64,000 bases of DNA from Ophiura sarsii. Taxonomy: Eukaryota; Echinodermata; Ophiuroidea; Amphilepidida; Ophiuridae. Of the stretch, positions 1-12,500 are shown piece by piece. Made by a program: the position numbers and the translations under genes. The stretch lies in contig CM069449.1 in NCBI GenBank assembly GCA_035610835.1, positions 40,221,098 to 40,285,097 on the forward strand, written 5' to 3'. The stretch's first letter is position 1. Each line of letters opens with the position of its first letter. The notes under the pieces are model-generated. The model was not told where the DNA came from. It saw nothing but the letters and a program-made list of their open reading frames with translations, and ran no database searches.

Positions 1-37
1 TACAAGAAATGGTGCCCGGCCCTGCGGGGACCGTAAA

Positions 38-76
38 CCCGGGACGTACGTCACATAGGCAATTTGTACGTCCCGG
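38..76. repeat. GC-rich inverted repeat at window start
   Basis: Two 11-base arms reading CCGGGACGTAC and its complement lie about 15 bases apart inside a GC-rich stretch (1-120) unlike the AT-rich surroundings. It could be the edge of a mobile element cut by the window start. No gene is visible here. Confidence 0.4.
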
Positions 77-270
77 CCCTAATCCCCGCTATACCCGGGT
101 CCCCCGGGGCAGGGGATGCAATTGATAAGTGCATTAATAATTTTGAGTAACAAAATCCAATTCAATTTTGTTGTCTATTAAGCTGTATATGGATCAAAAT
201 GCTCCAAATTAGATGAATCAAGTTTGTGTGTACCGGTTCTGGCATGAGCCTGAGCACGGAGAGGCAGACG

Positions 271-1550
271 GGAGTATGCAGAACTGAATTATATCTTAAC
301 TATTTGGTAAAGATCATTTGTGTCAATTCCACGTGGTTTATAGAACCGGAGATATATCTTTAGTGACATTTTAGAACACTTTAGACCCCGTGCCGTACCG
401 AGAAGGGGGGGGGGGGGGGGGGGGGAGTATGCAGAACTTAATTCAACCGTAAATATTCAGTAAAGATCATTAGTGTCCGATTGAAACTTTCCACGCGGCA
501 TGCGTCTGTAGACGACATTCCAAAAGTTCACAAAATGTCTAAACACATGACATATTGTAGCAATTCCACGTACTAATGACATTTTAGAACATTGTAGACC
601 CCGTGCCGTACCGAGAGGGGGGATGAGAGGGGGGGGGGGGGGGGGGAAGTATGCAGAACTTAATTCAACGTTAAATATTTAGTAAAGATCATTAGTGTCA
701 TTAACACTTTCCACGCGGCATGCGTCTGTAGACGACATTTCAAAAGTTCACAAAATTTCTAAAAAATGACATATTGTAGTATCAATTCCACGTGGAGATG
801 TATCTTTACTAATGACATGTTAGAACATTTCAGACCCCGTGTCGTACCGAGAGGGAGGGGGGGGGGGGGCGGAAGTATGCAGAACTTAATTCAACGTTAA
901 ATATTTAGTAAAGATCATTAGTGTCATTAACACTTTCCACGCGGCATGCGTCTGTAGACGACATTCCAAAAGTTCACAAAATGTCTAAAAAGGACATATT
1001 GTATCAATTCCACGTGAAGATGCATCTTTACTAATGACATTTTAGAACATTGTAGACCCCGTGCCGTACCGAGAGGGGTGGGGGCTGAAGTATGCAGAAT
1101 TTAATTAAACGTTAAATATTTAGTAAAGATCATTAGTGTCATTAACACTTTCCACGCGGCATGCGTCTGTTGACGACATTTCAAAAGTTCACAAAATTTC
1201 TAAAAAATGACATATTGTAGTATCAATGCCACGTGGAGATGTATCTTTACTAATGACATGTTAGAACATTTCAGACCCCGTATCCTACCGAGAGGGAGGG
1301 GGGGGGGGGGGGGCGGAAGTATGCAGAACTTAATTCAACGTTAAATATTTAGTAAAGATCATTAGTGTCATTAACACTTTCCACGTGGCATGCGTCTGTA
1401 GACGACATTCCAAAAGTTCACAAAATGTCTAAAAAGGACATTGTATCAATTCCACGTGAAGATGCATCTTTACTAATGACATTTTAGAACATATTGTAGA
1501 CCCCGTGCCGTACCGAGAGGGGTGGGGGCTGAAGTATGCAGAATTTAATT
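271..1550. repeat. Tandem satellite, ~220-bp unit, dimeric higher order
   Basis: The phrase GTATGCAGAACTTAATTCAA recurs near 426, 650, 874, 1090, 1318 and 1533, giving a period of about 216-226 bases; a more diverged copy starts near 273. Each unit holds a GGCATGCGTCTG segment, a GACCCCGTGCCGTACCGAGA segment and a G-run of variable length. Units alternate between two subtypes: units at ~650 and ~1090 have ATTTCTAAAAAATGACA, while those at ~874 and ~1318 have ATGTCTAAAAAGGACA. The array is therefore a ~440-bp dimer repeated twice plus partial units. No coding potential is apparent. Confidence 0.9.
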
Positions 1551-1855
1551 CAACCATTTTGTAATGATCATTAGGGTCAATTCTACGTGGTTAAGTACCG
1601 GTTCTGGCATTTTATTACAATGTAACAAAACCTCCTTTATGGAAACTGAAGTAATAAAAGATGACCATTTACAAATACAAACCAACATTCCATCTAAACA
1701 GTACTTACCTTTCAAACGGTGTTATGCATATGACTGTGGTCCATCGTGACAATTAGACTAAAATATAAACATTTGCTTTACTTGTAGCACACAAATTCCT
1801 TAAATTGCAATATTGTTCTTGTAAACAGATTTAGAATATAGTTATAAACTATATA

Positions 1856-2598
1856 AACTGCTCACAAAAAGTTAGGAAACTTTTTTTAATCAAGTATATT
1901 CTTATTATTTATTACCCTCTTTGTATCTGTTATATATCAATGGAAAGCTGAAGTGGTCCTCTTTAAAATTATACCACATTTGCAATGTTTACATGTTGCT
2001 GAAATTGGCCATATAAATGAGAATGAGGCAAAGTCACAAATCAAATGTGCCAACATTACCATTATCTGTGCTAAACAGTCAATAGGTAATGATCAATAAT
2101 CAAACCGGTCATGCTTGAGAACCATGAATGGTTTACACAAAGATTTGCACCAGTGAGCACAACACACACAAGTTAACCCTCATCTCTTTAGAAACCATTA
2201 TTTGGGTATTTGCAAGACTGGGTTAACAATGACTCCAGGTGGAAGGTCATGAAGGTAAGTGATGAAAGGTTTAGGCCTACAACTTGTTCATTTTTCTGAG
2301 ACACAGTTAACGTTTTGCAGTTTCAATATGCCGCGTTTAACAGATTTGGAGAGAGCCCGTGCCATTACCTATTGACTGTTTAGCACAGATAACGGTCATT
2401 TTGGCACATTTGATTTGTGACTTTGCCTCATTCTCATTCATGTGGCCAAGTCCAGCAACATGTCATCATTGCACATTTGGTATCGTTTTAAAGAAGAACA
2501 CTTCGGCTTTCCATTGATATGCAACATAATACAAGAGGGTAATAAATAATAAAAATATACTTGATTAAAAAAAGTTTCCTAACTTTGTGTGAGCAGTT
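1856..2598. mobile_element. Tc1-type non-autonomous element, long TIRs, TA target
   Basis: Terminal inverted repeats of roughly 235 bases (about 1856-2092 and 2363-2598) begin AACTGCTCACA and include a shared AGTTAGGAAAC segment. TA dinucleotides flank both ends (1854-1855, 2599-2600), as expected for Tc1/mariner insertion. The unique centre is only about 270 bases and retains the first codons of a transposase reading frame (see 2328-2375). This is best read as an internally deleted derivative of an autonomous Tc1-like transposon. Confidence 0.8.
2328..2375 (+). pseudogene. Tc1-like transposase N-terminal relic
   Basis: An ATG at 2328 opens a 15-codon frame beginning MPRLTDLERARA, which resembles the start of Tc1-like transposases in marine invertebrates (recalled family knowledge). 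It then hits TGA exactly where the right inverted repeat begins. The rest of the transposase has been deleted, joining the N-terminus directly to the right TIR. The similarity needs a database search to confirm. Confidence 0.5.
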
Positions 2599-2628
2599 TA
2601 GTTTAATTAGTTCCATCATAGCAAGATA

Positions 2629-3204
2629 CAGGGTGAGTCAAAAAACTGCAATAGTGGAAAGAAGCCATTTTGTTTCCAAAACCAAAATGAATTTTAAACT
2701 TCTTTAAACGTTGCAAGAATGATGTATTTAATCCTAACTTTGTGTGAAAAAATGAAGTCGATCGCATTTTCGTTTGTCTTTGGCAGTGACCCTCTTTGCT
2801 GCACAACCAAATATACCTGTTTGTCCACGAGCACAGGGATTTTCATTTGAAATGGCACACATTGCATTTTCATATTTGAATATCCCGCCAACAAAAAAAA
2901 GGAAAATGTCACTTTTTTATTAAAATTTAGAATAGTATACGCTTTCATAGCATAGGTATGATTATAATTGATTATGCTAAGTTACATGTAAACAAGAAGG
3001 ATGCCATCAAATTCCAATAACATCACAAATGAACTTAAGTTTCCAAATTTGACTGAGTGACACATTTTGCGATCTGATGCATATTTTGGGTATCTCGTGG
3101 ACAAACGTGTGAAATGGGTGCACTGATTAAAAGGTTCAAATTAATTTTGGTTTTGAAAACAAAATGGCTTCTTTCCACTATTGCAGTCTTTTTGACTCAC
3201 CCTG
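2629..3204. mobile_element. Mariner-like MITE with CAGGGTGAGTCAAAAA ends
   Basis: Inverted ends of about 85-90 bases start CAGGGTGAGTCAAAAA at 2629 and end with the complement at 3204. They share the segment AAAATGGCTTCTTTCCACTA. TA dinucleotides (2627-2628, 3205-3206) flank the element as a target duplication. CAGGGTG-type termini are common in Tc1/mariner elements. The interior carries no transposase; the small reading frames across it are reflections of the two inverted ends. Confidence 0.8.
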
Positions 3205-3450
3205 TATATTCAGCTATTATCAATCCGCGCACACAATTTATCCAAGCCTATAAGAACGATTTTTGCAAACAAAACAAAAATGCAAGTGTTTTAATTGCCT
3301 ACTCTTCCACAAATTAAATCATATGTAAACAGTTTCCGCCAATTTGGAACTAAGTAAACTATAGCACTAAAAATAATCGCAGAAGGAATATATCCTAGAA
3401 ATTTCGTTTTTAATGAACAAACTACAACTATTTTTGTAGTAAAGATGTTG

Positions 3451-3550
3451 NNNNNNNNNNNNNNNNNNNNNNNNNNNNNNNNNNNNNNNNNNNNNNNNNN
3501 NNNNNNNNNNNNNNNNNNNNNNNNNNNNNNNNNNNNNNNNNNNNNNNNNN
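3451..3550. other. Assembly gap (100 N)
   Basis: Exactly 100 ambiguous bases, the usual placeholder for a gap of unknown size. It removes the 3' part of the last exon of receptor copy A. The sequence left of the gap (3205-3450) shows no similarity to the matching flank of copy B. Confidence 0.99.
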
Positions 3551-3588
3551 GCAAGATAGATTGTCTGCTTTATCGTTATCCAATCGAC
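3551..3588 (-). CDS. Copy A exon 10 (partial, cut by gap)
   Basis: The acceptor TTTCAATAG leads to RLDNDKADNLSC in frame, then the N gap. Copy B has Tyr where copy A has Asp (TAC to GAC), so copy A lacks the first tyrosine of this exon. Confidence 0.7.
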
Positions 3589-6500
3589 CTATTGAAAAAA
3601 ATGAAGAACAAATGTTGATTAATAACTGATTAATACAATTTAATTTGTGTATGTAAGCTCATCCTTATGCTTCATTTTAAACATGTGTAATTGCAGAAAA
3701 AGTTAAGTATCTTCATCCGTTCATTGAAAGCCAGAATGATATGTTGTTCTATTCAGAGCATGATTTCTATTCAGAACAGAATTTGTTCTTATGAATGAAA
3801 TGATTATAGGTCAATAAATGCGTATGTGTTGTTTCGAGAGAAAGTGAAATTAGACAAAGCAATGCACGCGCGCTGATGTTGATGTGTTAGCATATCAACA
3901 TTCGCGCATTCATACACGACACTATACAACTCAAAATTCGCAATTTAAGCATTGTTGATCTATGTTACACGATCAAACATGTTTAAAACAAGTTTGCTAT
4001 CACCCGCAGTGAACAACGAAGTAAAACAAAGCGCGAGGTGCGTGCATTGAACGTGAACGACGCACACGTGAAGCGCATTAGACACTTTCAACGCACTCCG
4101 CGTATTTAAGTTTCTTGCTTTCTAGTTGGTTCGACACTACTAAGAGTGTATGAATATGTTTATGGACGAGTTCTTTGACAAAAACATATAATTGCTCTGA
4201 ATGCAAAGAAAAGCATATGATATCGTCAATTGATATTTTTTATAGTAGTGATATGATTCGTTTTGTGTATTAAGCTATGATATGTTTTTTTGAAAGGATG
4301 CATTTAAAACATATCAATGTGTTCGTTTGAATAGAAAATCATGATTCTATTTTATATTTAACGACCTAAATTGAAACAAAATATTTGTAGGCTTTTTTTA
4401 AATAAAAAGATGATGATAATAATCAATTTCCTCACCAAAACCAGTTTCCAATCCGTTCTTGTCCCCATGTTGTTTAGTATCCAGTTCCTGATAGGCGTCA
4501 TTTCTGTCTATGTCCTTTAAATTAAGTTCGGTATAATTCTGGGATTTCCCCTTTTCTAATGGGTCGCGTCCATTGTTCATTGTAGATGCTGCCACTGGTG
4601 GAATTGGGTCACGTGGCTGTTTTCCTGTCCTGCGGTTGGGGAGACAATATTTCAGTTAGGCTTAATTTTTTTCTTCAAAATCAATGATCATTAGGCCTAT
4701 TATTCAGTAAAAATTAATCAAATTACTTATCTTATGAATATGAATTGCATTTCTTTCTTTTAGGTTGAGCATAGCTTGAGGCACCACAGGATCTATCAGT
4801 TGACTTTCAAAAAATTAAGGATTTTGTATTTAAACAATTAAATGTGTGTGACTAGTGAGATTCTCTAATTTGCAAGTATTTCGCTTAGGCCTGTAGCATC
4901 TAAAGGCCTTAGCGTCTCTTATTAAAATGAAGGATTAAATATGTAGGCCTATGTTCTGATCACCTTTTTTCGGCTATGATTTTTTTTCTTCACATCAAGA
5001 TATTTTGATATCAGAAGAATCTAATATTGTTTTCATTATATCTGTAAAATCTTAGGGGCCAGAAATGTTCCATTTAGACATTTTAGGCTAAAATGTGGTG
5101 AATTACTGCCAAAGGTGGTTCACCAGCCAGTTTGTGAACTACTCAATGGGCAAAGTTCTTGTGACCTTGTGCTTCTAAAATAAGAACCATTGGAGTTCTG
5201 CAGCTCAAACTTTGGAATGCGAAATTTCAAGGATGACCTTAATTAAGTGAAATATAAAACTTCAAGTTGAAAATCGTGCCAGCAATTAGAACATCTACCT
5301 TTAAAACAACTCCACAAACTCTAAGCGAATGTTATACACCAAATTCATAAAGGGAATACAGTTGATAATGATTGCATTGTTCCGCAACTTTTATGTATAT
5401 TCGTTAAGTTTCCTCTACATTTATCTGAATTCTTCAAACATAAAGCTGCAATTTGAACACGACATTATTTATTTCATAATATTTCAAAATGTGAAGTTAA
5501 TTATATTTTCCTATTTACCCTGATTTGTGAGAAAGAAGACAGACCATCGCAATAATCAACAAAATTACGACTAATGATCCCACAGTGATGCCAATAATTG
5601 TAGCTGAAAGAACAAAATATTGTAATACGTATAAATATTTGTGACATTATTTATATCATGAGAGTTCATCATCTGTTTCGTACGTAAATGTGTAAATGAT
5701 CTAGTACTAGAGTTACGAATTGCCATATTTCTTGAAGCTATACATAATATTTAAAGGTAGATGTTCCGATCGCTTGAGCTTTTTTTGCTTCATCAACATA
5801 TTTTGATATCAGAAGAAACCCCATATTTTTCTCATTATTTCTGTACACTTTTTGGCGCGAGATATGTTCGAAAATGCAGTGAATTACTGCCAAAGGTGGT
5901 TAACCACCTTGTTAGTTTGTGTACTACTCAATGGGCATGTTTCATGTCACCATGAGCTTCTAAAATAAGAACCAATGGAGTTATTTATGCAACTCAAACT
6001 TTGGAATACGACTATTTTAATGAATAATTTTAACGACGTGGATATTACTACGCTCGTCGTCTGACCAACTCTGAGCAAGTATGTTCATCCACATGATCAC
6101 ATCACATTTTTCTATCAAATCGATTTTCTTTTAAATATCCTGAGCAAAGAACATGGAGATTATCTTTAATTTCTATATCATCGTTACTACGCTATCAGCA
6201 CTCAAATCTGCCCGCGTGACTTTTTTTTCTCGAGGCGCATCGGTGTTACGATATTAATACGCTGGTGAGCCTGGTGTAGAGTAAAAAGTGACATTTTCTC
6301 TAGACTTTTACGATGAAATCAGGGTATTATTTTTGCATCACCAATCGTACAATTACTCATGACAATTAAATTGAGACCAACATATAATACTGACGTACAT
6401 ATGTCATTACTACCGACGAGTGTTGGTATCGAGCGATACTGGAACACATACATCGTTCCAGTATTGGTTAATACTGGAACAGTAAAATCGTACCAGTATC

Positions 6501-9500
6501 GATCGAGCGATACTAGAAATAAAGGTATTTCAGTATCGAACGACACAGGTATACACATGCTCACAATAAAGTGCTCAACAAAAGAAAGTCTTGCACTTCA
6601 TTTAGGTCCACAGCATTTTTTCGCGGCTTGCGTGCGTTGAAAATGTGACTTTTGAAAAGTGACTAATTTTCGGAAGTTACTCTAAAGGACCTGAAATAGT
6701 TTACCCTGAAATATGTGAAAACATGTAGCTACATCAGAGTAAAAATTGACAAGGAAGGGATGAAACGGTGTCAAAATCAGGTGGAAAATGTCCGTAAATA
6801 GCTTATTTTTGAACGTCGTAAAAAAATCCGTTCACAGATAATAAGATGTTTCATATTTCCCCTTTGAGATTTTTATTTTGAGAGGTTAAGACAAATGTTG
6901 CCGCATCATCTTGAGCTATAATCCAAAATCAAAATTCTGAACCTTTGACAGTACACATGGACATGTCGCTCAATCGAATAGTCCGCCTGGGTGCGCAAGT
7001 TATTCCTTCACCCACTCAAATACTAGTTTAAAAGACAATTGACACATATTGAGGCCAATCAAGTGTAAATGCGCAAAACATTGTCATGAAAAACCATCTT
7101 CAGAACCTAACATTATGGACCGTAATACGCCGCGTCTTAATACATGTACTATTTATGAATACAAGTCACTGATGCCGAGCATAAGTCACTCCCGAACATC
7201 GAGGTAGGCTTATCGCTTTGGGATTATAGAATGGTGGGATATGTTAACTTACGAAAGGAATCAACCAAACAATCATAAATGAATTAAATATAATTATATA
7301 TAATTTATAGCAAAAAAGCAACAACGTTGATTTTGACGACGAAAACAAATCATATGACTTAGTGGTCAGCAACAGGATCGAACCCCGTACCTCCAGTTCT
7401 ACAGGCGAACGCTCTACCAACCGATGTAAAGATTCAAACCGTTTATCAATTCTGTTTCTAGAACCACATAATGCAAAAACTTCATTTATTATGTTAAATA
7501 AAAGGGAAATCACAGTTTTTTAGTTAGTCAGTTGAAAAAGATTTCCTCGAAAGTTGTTCCTCATATGCACATAGCCCGCAATCCGTACAAAAATGAAAAA
7601 ACAACGCGATCGCACATGAATGGACAGATGGACAAAATGCCAATGGTTCAAAATTTTGCTCTCACTTCAAATTACTTTTAATGTACTTAAATGGTCACGT
7701 CGTTAAATCGATTTAAGAATAATAGCTGCTAAAACCCCTCATTTATCTCAATACAAAACATTTTGTAATTTCGCTGGTAAGACAGCTGTTTGGCATATCA
7801 ATGTACACACTACTCGGACGCATTTCATTTTCGATATCGACGAATTTGTAAAATGCCTACATTGTATGTGAAATGCTCTGCTTGTAGATATCATAAACAG
7901 AATTCAATAAGTTTGCAAGACAGGTCCTTTATAGAGAGTATTTCAAGACCTTAATCTCAATGAAAGACTTTGATTTCACCTCAAGAGCACTCTTGAAACC
8001 GAGGGTTCAATTTCCGCGGGAGTTTAACTCGGTATTAGTACCCAAAGTGCGCGGTTCAAAATTGCGCGGTTCGTTTTGGTGATAAATTAACCTACGCTGT
8101 TGTTTACTGCTAAGTAGCCCATCAGCTATGAAGGCCTAATCAACCAGCGCGCGTACAGATATACATGATATAAACAGTGGATTTTCAGAACATGATACTA
8201 TGTGCTCTATACTTCATTGAATTCCCACACCGATCTGTACGATAGGTGAAGCTGAGGTTAACATACCTAAACTGACACGACATTGTTATAGTTGATGGCC
8301 AATCGATTATCATCAGTTTAAAACTGAAATGGTAAATATCGAGTGGCCATCAACTATAACAGTGCCGTTACAGACCTGGTTTGCTGCACATAGCCGATAT
8401 GAATGGACGCTTCTTATCCACTTAGGTACATAAGTCCCATGGGAAAATGATGGGTGCAGCTCGTATAGATGGGGTGACATGTGATGTCATGCTGGGCATT
8501 TGGTCGGAAGTTGCCATCGCGCATCCTGTTTGGTTTAGGACCCTTGCTTTTAAAACTCACGCCAAAGTATTATAAAGGGCAATAAGGCATAGTGGATAGT
8601 ATTGTAGTCATAATTATGCTGTTCCCCCAAGCATGTATCGACAGTCCAGTCCCGTCGACCGTTGCTTTTGTTGATAAACATTGATGTCACCCCCATCTAT
8701 AGCAATGTGGTCAAAGTTTAGAGTATAAGGCACTAACACTTTTACTTTTAAGTCCATCGTTTTGATATCGACGCCCCGCCTTACTTAATTTGTTTTCAAC
8801 ATTATACACATACTTACCAGTGGAAGAGTCAGGAGAACCTGCAGCCAAACTGGTCGAGTGTGGAAGCACCGAAGTTAAAAGAGTTACAGTAGTTAATGAT
8901 GTTGGCTTTGGTTGATAGGAAGTAGGCGAGTAAGGGGTTGTAGGCGGAATGAAGTCAGTTGTTGTAATTTGCGTTGTTGCAGGTGGCGTTGTTATGGGAG
9001 GAATAGCTGTTGTACAAAACACGGGCGAAAAATAAGGGTTTGAAGATTGTGAATATGAATTAATGAATATGACTATAGGCGCAAGAGCAATTAATAAAGT
9101 TTGAATTTTATATTACCAAAGAAGAACGAATTAATCATAGTTGATTATCAATTATATGGATGACCATAAAATAGTAATGTGGTGAATCAACGAATCTTGA
9201 TTAGGCCTTCTAGTACGGCTGATGTTCACATTCTGTTTGAGTGCAAGCAGAGGAGGAGGGGTTGGGTGGGTGGGTGGGTGGAGGGGGCCATCGGGAGGAT
9301 TGACATACACTATCTGTATATGTTTTTATGTTTCGATATTTGGAGGGGGCCATCGGGAGAAATGACATAAACTATCTGTATTTGTATGTGTTTAATGTTA
9401 TCTTATGGTTTGATACACGTTTCATTCAATCATCTTTCGATGATTGCTACCAAATTTGCATCGAACGACCACTTTGTTTGTATATTCCAATAATGGGACA

Positions 9501-12500
9501 CTTTGTCTTACCACTATCGGACAATTCGAAACACACTTAGCTTTTTGCATCATTGAGTAGGCCCTTATTTTTCTATCATAATTTTTATTTGGGAATACAC
9601 ACACCTGAATGTAAAACGTTCTTCACTATTTGGGTTCATAAAACATACCTTTACAGCCGAGAATTTCTAATCGCAAGCTAATGTGATTATTCCATTCTTG
9701 AGGAAGAACTCTAATATGGTTGGCTACGACTCCAGACGTAAACAGGCTTGTAACGTGAGTATTTCTGTCTGAATTACCATCAAAGATCTTTTGATATTTC
9801 AAGATATAAAGATATAATGATATACATGTAATGATATAAACATATACATATTAAAGCGCAATGGTTAAGGTCACACTTTTATTAAAAGTATTTGTTTGAT
9901 AAAAGCAGGCAGATAACTTTCAGTATACTTTTTTTTAGTTTCAAATATTTGTAGGCGCTTATATATAATTACTACATGCATGACATGAATTACCCGACAT
10001 ACAGACTGTAGCAAAAAAACATATATATAACATTTATGTCTCCAAGAAAATAATATTGAACGTTGCAGTGACATAATATTTCCTATCGGAAAATTAATAA
10101 TATTATTAGTTATAAAAGACAATTAGTTGGGGTTCACATGTAAACATGATATGAGTCGGGCAACTTTCGCCGATTTTAAGCATTAACAAGTGTGTTTGCA
10201 CTAATTGAAATGGTTGGCTTTGTATTCTCATAGAGAGCTTAATATGAGAAATGACAAACGCAAAAATATGTTTAAGTGTTGTACTTTTTTCCATTAATAT
10301 ACTAGATAAGCCAGTCTTATGTGATATTCCACAATTGTAGCTTTGAATCGCATCTACAAATTCATAGTAATTGGTTTTGATAGTGGTTTAACACTTTTGT
10401 GAAGATGCAGTGAAAACCGAATATCCATTTAATGTGATAGAAACGGATGAGTATTCTGAAGGCTGCACGTAAAGAAAACCTATTAAGTGACCAACCTTTT
10501 AGCATTCTATGGGTATCACTGTAGCAGGATTTGTAACAATGAATTTGGCTGATTAGCAGTATTCCAGTATGCTAAAGGTATAGCACTTGCTGACAACATT
10601 ATTTTTACATGAAAATACCGTATTACATTTAAGATGTCCATTGTTTTTCATTTCCAGTTTTAAAACTGTGCTCTTATTTCTAATCCGGCAACCCACACAC
10701 ATTTATTTATTTTGAGGGTAATTTTCCGTTTTCATTTTCTAAAATTTCTCTCTGACTTTAACCGCATCAGCACAACACTGAAACAAATCGAGGGCTCAGA
10801 AACACAAGGCCTTATCTCTATTTTGACCATTTTGAGAAACAGACTATTGAAGATTTTAAAAGACATTGGGGAGATGGAGATAAGGCCTTGTGATACTGGC
10901 TATAACTTTGAAGGGTCGGGTTTTGTTATGGAGATAGGCTGTGTGTTACTGGAAAGAGAATTTCTTTCTGAAAATGATGATACCAAAATGTCATTTTTGA
11001 AAAAATGGAGATGAGGCCTTGTGTTTCTGAGCCCTCGAAATATCAATTATCATAGCTATGAATCAGCGCTTTGCCATAAGGCTAACATCCGTATTAGCGA
11101 TGTTATGAGGGACGGGTAGAACTCATTCAATGACCCATGTATTATATTTGATTATGTTTAAATACAAACTCTTTTTGAAATGTAACATTATTCATCCCAA
11201 TTCGTATGTTTCAGAAATGCCATTGAATTTGTCACTTTTTAAGTAAAAATCAGCCCAAATTGTTTCGGGACTTCTTTTAGACTAATGGCCACCACTCCGT
11301 TATTGTATCACCGATTTGAACGAAACAAAGTTTATTTTGTGGCAAAAGTAATTGATTAAGAAAACGCAACACACTAATGAAATTTAAATTGTATGTCAAA
11401 AACCGTTTTTGAAATCGTGTAATGTTTTTGTTACAGTCTGTATAAATTCATCGTTTACCTCAGAATAGTTTACATTATAGTTTGCTTTCATAGGCCCATT
11501 TAGTTGATTCAGGTCTTTCTCTCCCATCTACTTTATGATTTCTATTTTTATATAAGCTGTATTTGAACTTGCTTTTCTACTAGCGAGCTTTAATTATAAT
11601 GTTATCAATAATATGGATATCAGAAGAATATTGAATGACATGACTGCATTCAAAGTGCAAGCCCGAGGTGATCTCGAAAACCATGTTATGTTGAGATTTT
11701 GAGATAAGCCTGGGCCAAAAATTTGAACCGTGACTCGAAAAAACAATCATTATTTGGTTTACAATTTAGGTTGGGCTGTACTAGTATCTGACGCGTGACG
11801 ATACTGGCACACAGTCCCAAAGCGCTCTTTTATTATACATGTCCTCATTTGTGTTGGTGATCAGGATGTATTCCTGTGCAAGGAATAACTAGGCCTAGGT
11901 GATATATTTTTAAATCTTACCATATCATCCAATTTATCATCTTTCACGTACTGCCAAGAATATCCATCAGTGCTATGTTGTACCTTGTATTTGGTCACCC
12001 ATTGATTGACGTCTTCTCTGCCTTGCATTACTATCCCAGAAACAGAGTGTAATGTTCCAAGATCCACATGTATCCATTGGTTTATATCATTGGTAGCAGC
12101 ACTCCAACCTCCCCTTCTATCACCATCTCTGATTAGATCTAATCTGGCATTAGACGCGGCACGATTGTCACTGTACTCACTTGAAGACGATATTTGATTG
12201 TCTTGTATGGTTCCATCTTTCATGCCAAGTAAGTTTACGCACACACCTATTTTAACAAAGGTATTTTTGATTTAAAAAAGGGGTTTGTATACAGGGCGTC
12301 GGAAAAATCCAACCAACCTACCTTTCAATGATCGAAACTTCATAAAATAAGTATCAACGTTTAACGATTAATTAGCGTAAAGTGCAATCATTTTGGTAAA
12401 AGTCGCATTTGATTTGGTTGAGCAATTTTGAATCATGTAATGTATCTCCAGCCAAGTGTTGAGATTTTGTATGTTGTCCGAAGAAATATTCTATTGCACC

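Noticed and set aside
271..1550. CRISPR array (repeats with regular spacing)
   Set aside because: The whole ~220-bp unit is repeated with no unique spacers, and the genome is eukaryotic.
4398..4435. Exon 9 as the terminal exon of copy A
   Set aside because: The frame does reach a stop at 4398, but a good GTGAGG donor and an in-phase exon 10 conserved in copy B favour splicing; kept only as a possible alternative tail.
6319..6640. Overlapping frames on both strands (81 and 93 residues)
   Set aside because: Both arise from the CCAGTATCG palindromes, which read similarly on either strand.
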